Assembly: GCA_022410635.1 (NCBI GenBank) | Contig: JAJVDF010000247.1 | Coordinates: 1,089,216 to 1,153,215, forward strand | Source: Tretioscincus oriximinensis | Taxonomy: Eukaryota > Chordata > Lepidosauria > Squamata > Gymnophthalmidae | Direction: 5' to 3' | Length of the DNA stretch: 64,000 bases | Shown: positions 35,001-44,000 of the stretch, one piece after another | How positions within the stretch are numbered: the stretch's first letter is position 1 | Layout of the letters: every line of letters begins with the position of its first letter | Translations under genes and position numbers: made by a program | Notes under the pieces: model-generated | Told to the model about the DNA's origin: nothing | Seen by the model: the letters and a program-made list of their open reading frames with translations, nothing else | Database searches by the model: none

Positions 35001-38000
35001 TGCTGCCCTCTACTGACAGCTTTGGAACACTGCAAACCATCAGAAGCAACCTGCCTGCTTTGCAGTGAGAAAATAGGCCCTTTATGCACTTACTGTTCTA
35101 AAACTGTATTAGTAAATGCAGATTTTCTTAATCTGAATTAGTGTGCACCTACCTACATTAGGCANTTTGGGCAGCATTAGTACCAAAACGACATTTGTTA
35201 CAATGCAGAATCGACGCGTACTCCTTGTGGGTATGCTTATGCAGCTCAACTCTGCAGTGGATGCACCACTGTTCATTCTTGAACAGACAACAACGGTACA
35301 GATGTAGTACTGAATTGTGAACTACCACTATTTTGGAATATGGATTNCCACTAGTCCTGCGATCTACCACTATTCTGANCTGGATTACCACTAGTCCCAT
35401 TCAGATAATGTTGAGCTCCTTAAACCAGAGTACTATGTGCACAAGGGACTTACCTTTAGTTTGAATTTTGGGAATATATGTCAATTACTCCCCAACATGA
35501 CTCTGTGGTGCAATGGATGTTTACCCCCAAATTCAAATTAAAGATATGGGATTCCCATTTTATTTTTAAAAGGACTCCATGTTTGTTTTTATGGAATCTG
35601 TGCTGGATTAAGCTTCCAAACATCCTTTTTATTTTATTTTTTCCTCACATCTGTTTCAAGTTTCTGAAAGTACAATCTGAGGCTTTCCTGAGTCTGGCCT
35701 TAGTCTGGCAGTGCACATTGCAAGGAAATGCTGTCATTCTTTAGGGAACAAGCACGCCCCTGCCTCCCTCCCCCCCCCCCTCCGTGGTTTCCGAGGAATC
35801 CATAAGTTTGGGAATTACAAAGTGTGACATTTTATTGTATTTTCTGGTCATAACAGAGCTTCCCCACAAAATTATGGACAGCAGGACAAGCGGCCATCTT
35901 AAGTTCAGCCTGCTCTAGTCAGACCAGAAAGCACAATGACATTAAGGGCTCATCTATACCTAAGTTTGAATCTAGCTTCATTCCACCTACAGAGTGAGAG
36001 AACACGTTAGCATCATGACCAGTCATTATCCTTCCACATTATCCAACCCCAAAGTGGATTTTGTGAGATAATGACAAGAGAAGGCACCTTCCTGTTTTGC
36101 TGATGTGTCAACTCATTCTGGATTAAGGTTCAGACTTGAAATGATTTTTGGCATGGAAGTGAAAGTTTAGTTAATTTTAGAATCATTGGGTTGGAATAGA
36201 TCTCAGGAGTGACCAAGTCTGTCTCGACCCTCCACACAACCTGCTTCCTTCCCCTCTGAAGAAGGCAGGTGAATTAAGGGAAGTGTATGGCGTCTACCAA
36301 TCTAATTTTACCAACTGGATCAGAGAAAAAATCATTCTGTACAAAACAGTATATTTCCCATCTGAATGGGAACTAAGGTTATTGCTTTTGGTAGAATAGG
36401 CGCAAATGCATCTGGGCAATTGGAACTTCTAAAGGGCTTAAAAATATTTTTGTCTTGGGCCTCCATCCAGATGAGGTTTTGCTACCATAATGATAGTTAC
36501 ATTAGGAAGATTCCGCCTCATGTGCTCATGAAGTTTTAGTAATCCATTCACTAAAAAGTCCTGTTGCCCCAGGTTTTCTTGGCAGTACTTACAAGCTGCA
36601 ATCAGGTCCGGCTTCCCTTTTCCCTGAAAAGGGGATGGTTGGTATGGTGTGCGTGAGCACAAAGAGGCAGGAAAAGATCTGGATTTGAGGCAAGGCATGT
36701 ACATTTGGCTAGGATTCAAGGCAAGACATGTGCACTGGAGCTCTGGCATATGAGGGGAGGAGAGGAAGAGCAAACAATTAGGAGACTGCAAGCGAGTTCC
36801 CGGGGGTGCATTGGAACGGGAATGCAATTCCTCATGGATATGGAGCACCTTGATATGGTAACGGAGAAAGGTGAGGATGGATGGGCAATTGGATTATTCT
36901 GGATTAAAAACAAATTCCAGGTTTAAACTGCACATCTGGAGGGGGTCTGCATTAGAGAAAAGTCCTGATCACATAAATTATAACACACACATACATTTTT
37001 TGGGTTTTCAGTCCAGTTCTTCTGGACTGGTTTAAAAGCACATGGATGACCAGGCCCAAAGTTGCCAACCGGAATAGCTGAGTTATATCTTCTATTGCTT
37101 TTTGTTCCCCTAGTTAGATCTTCCACCGATCCTGGATCAGCAGCTTCCAGGATCATCTTCCATTCCTGACGCTGACCTCCTCCAAGGGGGGAACCATCTT
37201 GCTAAGCCTTCCATTTCACTCCTCAAGGTAAAGATGATAGGAACAGATCAGATGGGTGTAGTGGGGAAACGGCCATTGCTTGAGACTATAATAAATTTAC
37301 AGATCAGTTAGAGGTAATTGGGCTTGAGATCACTCAGTGTCAGTTTTGCATTAACTTGGGGGTTCTAACAATTGCACTGATAGTTTACAGCAGNGATGTC
37401 AGATACAGATTGACTTTGGGGTGCTCTGTTTGCAACATCTTGTTATTTTATCAACTGCCAATTTTCCCTGCCAAGAAAGAAACAGGATCTAACATCATTG
37501 TCTTCTGAGAATTCATAGACTCATAGAATCATGGAGTTAGAAGAGACCTCCAGGGTCATGGGGTCCAACCCCCTAGTCAACGCAGGATTCACTAAACCAT
37601 CCCAGACAGATAGCTGTTTGAAGACTTTTGGCAAAGGAGAACTCACGCTCTCCTATAGCAAAGTGTTCCACAGGTTTATCAGAAAATTTATTCTGATCTC
37701 TAATCTAAATCTACTTCTTTGCAGTTTCATCCCGTTGTTTCTAGTTCTTCCATGAGAACAAAGTTGGTCCCCCCAGGGTCATGGGGTCCAACCCCCTGCT
37801 CAGTTGCAGGGTTCTCTAAACCATCCCGGACAGATGGCTGTCCAGCCTCTGTTTGAAGACATAAGAGGAGCCCTGCTGCATGGGGCCGCAGCCCACTGAG
37901 TCCAGTATTCTGTTCCACACAGTGGCCCAGCAATTGCAGCAGGGCACTATCAGGCAAAAGAAGGCAAAATATTTATCACTTTGTTTCCCTCCCCAGGCCT

Positions 38001-41000
38001 CACCTAAGGTATCCGAAGCCAGGAAGGCTCCTCGTCCCAAGAAAGCAAAGGAGCCACGGCCCAAAGTGAAGAAGCTCAAGTACCACCAGTACATGCCGCC
38101 TGACCAAAAGGGAGAACAGACGTCAATGCCCATGGATGCAGCCTATGCGCACCTCCTGCAGCAACAGCAGGTGTTCTTGCAGCTCCAAATTTTGAACCAG
38201 CAGCAGCAGCCCACGCCAACATCGCCGGCAACCTTCTGCGTCCAAGCCTTGCACACTGTCCCAGCCAGGTAACTCTATGCTACAGTTCTAACAACAGGCT
38301 AAGGTCATGGGAGTTTCCATTTCAGACCAAAATGCAATGCTTCCAAATTTCAAATGTGACCATATTTTATATCGTGACCTGGTATCCCCTAATCTTCCAC
38401 CACACCATTTTATATGGAAAGCTGGCAGTAGGGGAATCATGGAGGACTAATCTTCTATATTGAAACACTGCAGTGATGAGTCCTAGATAATCAAGAGGAG
38501 AGAAAACCTTATCTAGATGTGAGTTAGTAGTCCTGTGGAGGAGTGGCTCAGCCTACCACTTGATGTATAGACAGGGGCATCACAGAGATAAGATTCTGGT
38601 AACTGTTGCACTGTAGGTGGATGGCTCCCATGACTTGGCTCAGGTTGGGCCAGCCTGTGGTCGTCTACTCAAAGGGTCATCTATGTTACAAGTGCTCCAA
38701 CCCTGGTGCAGAAAATGGGAATAAATGTTCCACATCTCTGCATTTGACAACCAGTGATGTTTTAACCAGGCACCCTTAAAATATTTTAGCAAAATGGTGT
38801 TCATGGTGTCTGCCCATGAGCAGCTCCAAGCTGGAACACTTGGGCTATGGCACAGTTTTTACAATGCGGCTTCTCCAGTGCCACATCTAATGTAAATGCA
38901 GGTATGACTTCCTGGTGGTGGAGTCCACCATGTGGGCAAGGCATTCCAGGGCCCCTGTGGAATGATTGACCCATCCAATGTGGAAAGGTTCTCAGTGAAA
39001 GGCCGTGGTGGGATTTAATTTATCAACTGGATTTCTGGCGTAATTTATGATGGCACTCCTGGAAGCAGNAACCGGAAATGCCATCATTTAAAATAGCATT
39101 CTAGAAGAGCAACTAGAAAAGCCGATAAGAGCTGAGTACCATTTTAACGACTGGTTCGCACGAACCGGCATTCCCTTTAAAAAGCAGTTTGCCAAAACCA
39201 TGCAAACCTGCTGAATCAGACCACCAGTGGTTTCACACCATTACGTTGAACCTCATGCAATCCGTTTTAAGTTTAAGTCAGATTCAGCCTGAAACAGGGA
39301 ACTTGTACCTGTTGCTGCTGCAGTTGCTACTGACCCTTAAAATGTGCTAATAACTCTGAGGTTGGGGGTAAGAATGAGGTAGGGGAGAAACAAGACTTGG
39401 AGGGTTGGGGGACCTGGCGGGGGAAAGGGGACACAAGACGGGAAGGCTATTAAGACTAAACTGTGACCCCTGTATTCCACTGTCCCACTTCCCCTCATCA
39501 GTTTCCCTTACTCTCCATGTCTCACTTTGCTCTTGCCTCCAACCCCAGAGCTGTTACCACACTTTCAAGGATGAGTGAGGTTCAGATTAGTAGTGTGTGA
39601 CCAGGGCCAAAATCATACATTCCAGGAAGCATTGCTGAAAATGGGTCCACTACAAAACTAGGTAGGCTAGAAATTTTATTTCCTGGTCTCTGGAACCTGG
39701 CCTCTGAGGGCTGCCTGGAGGTAACGACAAGAACTGAAATGAAACAGCTTATCTGAATGTAGATGCCATTGTTCCACTCTGCTGGAAACCGATCCCAGCC
39801 TGGGGAAGGGGGCTTGTTCCAGAATAGGGTGGCTCGTCTGGGCCAGAATTCTATACATAAGTGTTGAAAGACCCTTTAGTAGTTATTTCTGTATTTTAAG
39901 TTTTTGTTTATATACAGGCCTAGTTCTCTGATGAAGGACAATATAAAAATTCCTTTATTAAAAGGAAGTAACACTGAAAGCAAAACCATAATTGTACAAA
40001 GGACAACAGTATGTCCTGTTTCGGTTCGAAAGCAAAGTGAGCTAGAAACAGCAATCAAGAGTTAATGTCTCCTTCCCGCTCCCTGATTTTTTTCCTTTGT
40101 CCCACAGTGCTCCAGAGCAGGTCCTGAGCTTTCCTGGGACACCTGCCCCACCAAGTGGGCACCCTCCATTCCCTCTTCCGTCTCCAGCTACACCAGCTTC
40201 TCCTTCACCGCCAAAGCCAGAATTGTTACCTGCCAACTTAGAAGAGCTAACAGTGAGTTGGGGCTGTAGAATTACCCATGTTAACCTGTCCAACTCCTGC
40301 ATAAATCAACTTCCATTATCAGAGAGGAATTCAAACAAAGACATGGATAAGTAGTGTCCTCCAGAGGCCTATCACCACATATGTTTTATCCAACTTTAGT
40401 CCACTTTCAATGGTTCTTTAAAGAATCTGGAAAAATCTTTGATATGATTAGTTGACTGAGTAGTTGAAATACAAATTTTAAAAATACCTCTAATAATCTT
40501 CACCTGCAGTGGCTCAAAGATCGTAGGGATTATTAAAGAAAAACAAAAAGATTCCCAACTCTTTACTGGTTAATTCCTTTCCATTCTTGCTTGGATTCCC
40601 AGGTTTCTGAACTCCGTCAGCAGCTCCGGAAGAGAGGCCTCCCCGTTTCAGGCACTAAGCCAGCTTTACTAGAGCGCCTCAAGCCTTACCAGGTGGCTCG
40701 GTCTAAACCTCCACCTGCTCCGCTTTCTAGTACCCGCTTGGCGCCATCTGATCTAGAAGAGGAAGCCCAGACATTCCGGGAGAAGCAACAAGTTGCTGAG
40801 AATCTGGCCTTGAAGTTGCACCAGGAGCAGCACCAGCACTGCCATGATGAAGATCTCTGCGTGGAGCTGGAGATGCATAAGCGGATCAAGAACCGCCGGA
40901 AGGGAGCCCTGTTGTCCCACAGTCCTCAAGGAACACCTCCAGCTTATGTCCCTAATACAGAATGTGCAAACAAGGGAACAGGAGGCCAGGAGGATGGCTT

Positions 41001-44000
41001 CATGGTGAGTAAACTAAGGGAGTAAACCAAGTTGATGGCAGTAGGGATGGTGGAGGCCGTGGTGGTGGCAGTGGTGGAAGCAGTGGTAATGACGGTGACA
41101 GCGACTTCTGAGTATGGGAAATACTTGCAGATTTTGCAAACACAAAAAAAAACTTCCTTCTGTGCTGAGTTTAAATGGAACCTCAGTAAAGGAAAGGTTA
41201 AGATGTTTTCCCCCGAGAGTCAAGAAACTAAACTTATGCAGGCATGGATAGCTCAGTCACTAAGGAATCCGTCTCTCATCTGGGAGATGGGGTTTCGAAG
41301 CCCTGTGTCGTACGTGGGGAGGGGTGAGCGCCTTCCAAGTAGATACATGGGAACCACCACAGTCTGGTGGGGAAGATAAAATGTCAGCCTTCGGGCAAAA
41401 ATACCCTTCTAAGCCGCTTTGAGTCCCTTTAAAAGGTGAGAAAAGTGAGGTATAGGAACCCAGTTCTTATTATTATTATCTTATTTATAGGCAAATTACA
41501 TCAGTACAGCAAGAAATAGAAGAGGAATTGGTATATGGCATATGGAAGATGGATGTAAATATAATGGAAGATATAAGAAATTGGGTGTAAAAGAAAAAAT
41601 AATCATTATGAAGGAGACACGAAGGAAGATGCTTCATAAATGGTGTAGGACAACTATTCAGTTGTCACACTTCTTCCCAAATGTTTCTGGAATATGTTGG
41701 CACGGATGCCACAAAGAGGCATTTTCATACATACGGGAATGTCAAAAAGTTAAGGAATTTTGGCATAAAATGGAAAGAGAAATTAATATATTTTCATTGC
41801 AAATAAGTATAACAAGTAAAGCGGCTGTAACACGTGGAGATTTGGATAATGCTAAGTCTGGAAGTGTAAGAGATGTTATAGTTAAGATAATTTCATGTGC
41901 TCAATTGAGGTGGTAGAAAGACAGTACATTATGGACAGTACATGAAAATGTATGAATATATAATTAATGTGATTGAGACTGAAATGACTAATTGTATAAA
42001 TAATCCAGAGAATAGGCAGAAAGCAAGCNGTTGTAAACAAAAATGGTTGATAATTGAAAATTATATAGGGGCAAGAATAGGGAGTGAAGTGATGAAATTA
42101 AGACTGAGATTGGTACTCCAGAAGTGAGATCCTATAGTCAACAGGTTGAATATTATATAAATAGGGGAGGGGAGGAGGGGGGGAAAAGGGGGGATTGTTT
42201 GAAACATTGTGTAAATGAATAATATTGTTTATTGTAATGAAGTGTACTATGGAAAACAATAAACTGTTTTAAACAGGAAAAAAAACAAATCACTGATCTT
42301 CTTTGAATTACTCATTCTCTCATTAGGTTTTATGCCCGCCATCTTGTGAGCCTATAAATTCTGACACAGAGCTGCCCCTTGAAATCACAGCCAACTCTCC
42401 AGACTCAGCGCCAGGAACTCGTTCCCTTGAGGAAGAACTCCAGGAAGCCATCCAAAAAGCTCAGGTACTTAGACTGATGGGCTCATATGATAGCCTTTAG
42501 GCAGGCTGACCAGATTACTTCTTTTTTTTTGAGGGGAGGGGGGTTTGAAAACCCAGTTTTGGGGTGCCTCCCATTTTTTTCTGAGGAATTTTTTTTTCAA
42601 AAATAGATTTTTTTTCCGAATTTTTTTATTATTATTTTTTTCCCCTCAGAAAAAAACGGGAGGCTTCCCCAAAACGAGTTTTCAACACACACACACACAC
42701 ATCCAAAAGGGGTCATCTGGTCAGCCTACTTTAGGTGCTTTCTGCATTGAGTTTTAGTCTAGAATTATATCTCGGAATAAAGGCTTGCCATTCCCATGCT
42801 CTACAACAGGCCACGCTCAAGGCCTACTGTATTTTGCATTAGCGTACAGAGATAGCAGATCTGATACAATCTATAAGAAGGCTTGGTGCAGAAAGAGCCA
42901 AACTTTGCCCAGTTTTTCAGTTAAGAACTTCAGTTAAGGAACACTTTTGGTGTTCTTACCTAGGCTTGTGTCAGTTCAGCTATTATGAAACCCCGTAGTG
43001 AGAGCCTAGGATTAATGTGCTGAACGCAACACACCTGTAAAGGGGGGTGCATATCTCCTCACTGTATGCTACTATTTCCTGGTTCTGTGCAGGCAACAAC
43101 ACCTTGAACAAGCCACATTACGCTTGCATACAAGGTTGTAGCCATGGCCCTGTGCTTTTTAAAACATTCTCAGTCCTGAAGTTCTGGACTAAATTGGGAA
43201 AAAAGTTGTTCCTGTTTTTCAGTCCTGTTCAAAAACTTTTTTCTAGTTTTCAGTCCAGTTCTTCAGGTTTGAGGATGGCGTGTGGCCAGAGAGAGATCAG
43301 GTGTTGGGAAAGAACCAGAGGTGTTTTGGAGTGGAGTATGATCAGGGCTTTGGTGAACTACATCTCCCATGATTCTAAGCTATGGTGGGCTGTTGTACCT
43401 AAAGAATATGGAAGTGGTACTCTTAAAAAAANAAAGGATATTCTCATAGACTATGGGTAGAACTCCAGGCTGCTATTATTTCAGCCTTAAATACAGGGCC
43501 TTTTTGNACATAGTGTGCCTGTCTTAAAAGCATATTGATGTGTTCTGTGTCAATGTCCATTAATTGTAGCCACACGCAGCTAGATCACCNTTACAAGTGG
43601 AACAACGGGCACTACTATGAAAATGCCAAACCATTGTTCCACATAATGACACACACACACACAGTCACACATTGCATCTGGGAAATTCAGCACAGATCCT
43701 AACAGCTTCTCTGCGTTTGCCTCCAGAGATGCTTCCAAAGATCAGCATTTTCTGTAGAACAGCTCTGTAGCTGCCTTTGGAGAGGTCTAAAAATTCACAC
43801 TTGCAACTTCAGATACACCTCTGGAGTTATCCATGGAGCTATGGTAAGAATTTGCAGCTGTAGTGAATTTTCACTAGCTGTAGCTTACAACTGGATGGCC
43901 TTGGGATGGCCACAGTTCTTGGAAGCTCTCAGCCCCCACCTACTTCACAAGNTGTCTGTTGTAAAGAGAAGAACAGAAGGTTATGTAAGCTGTTTTGGTC

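Noticed and set aside
41542..42127. Two consecutive open frames (124 and 61 codons) as a host gene
   Set aside because: The first matches the conserved end of L1 ORF2 and the second is its frame-shifted continuation; the stretch ends in an A-rich tail.
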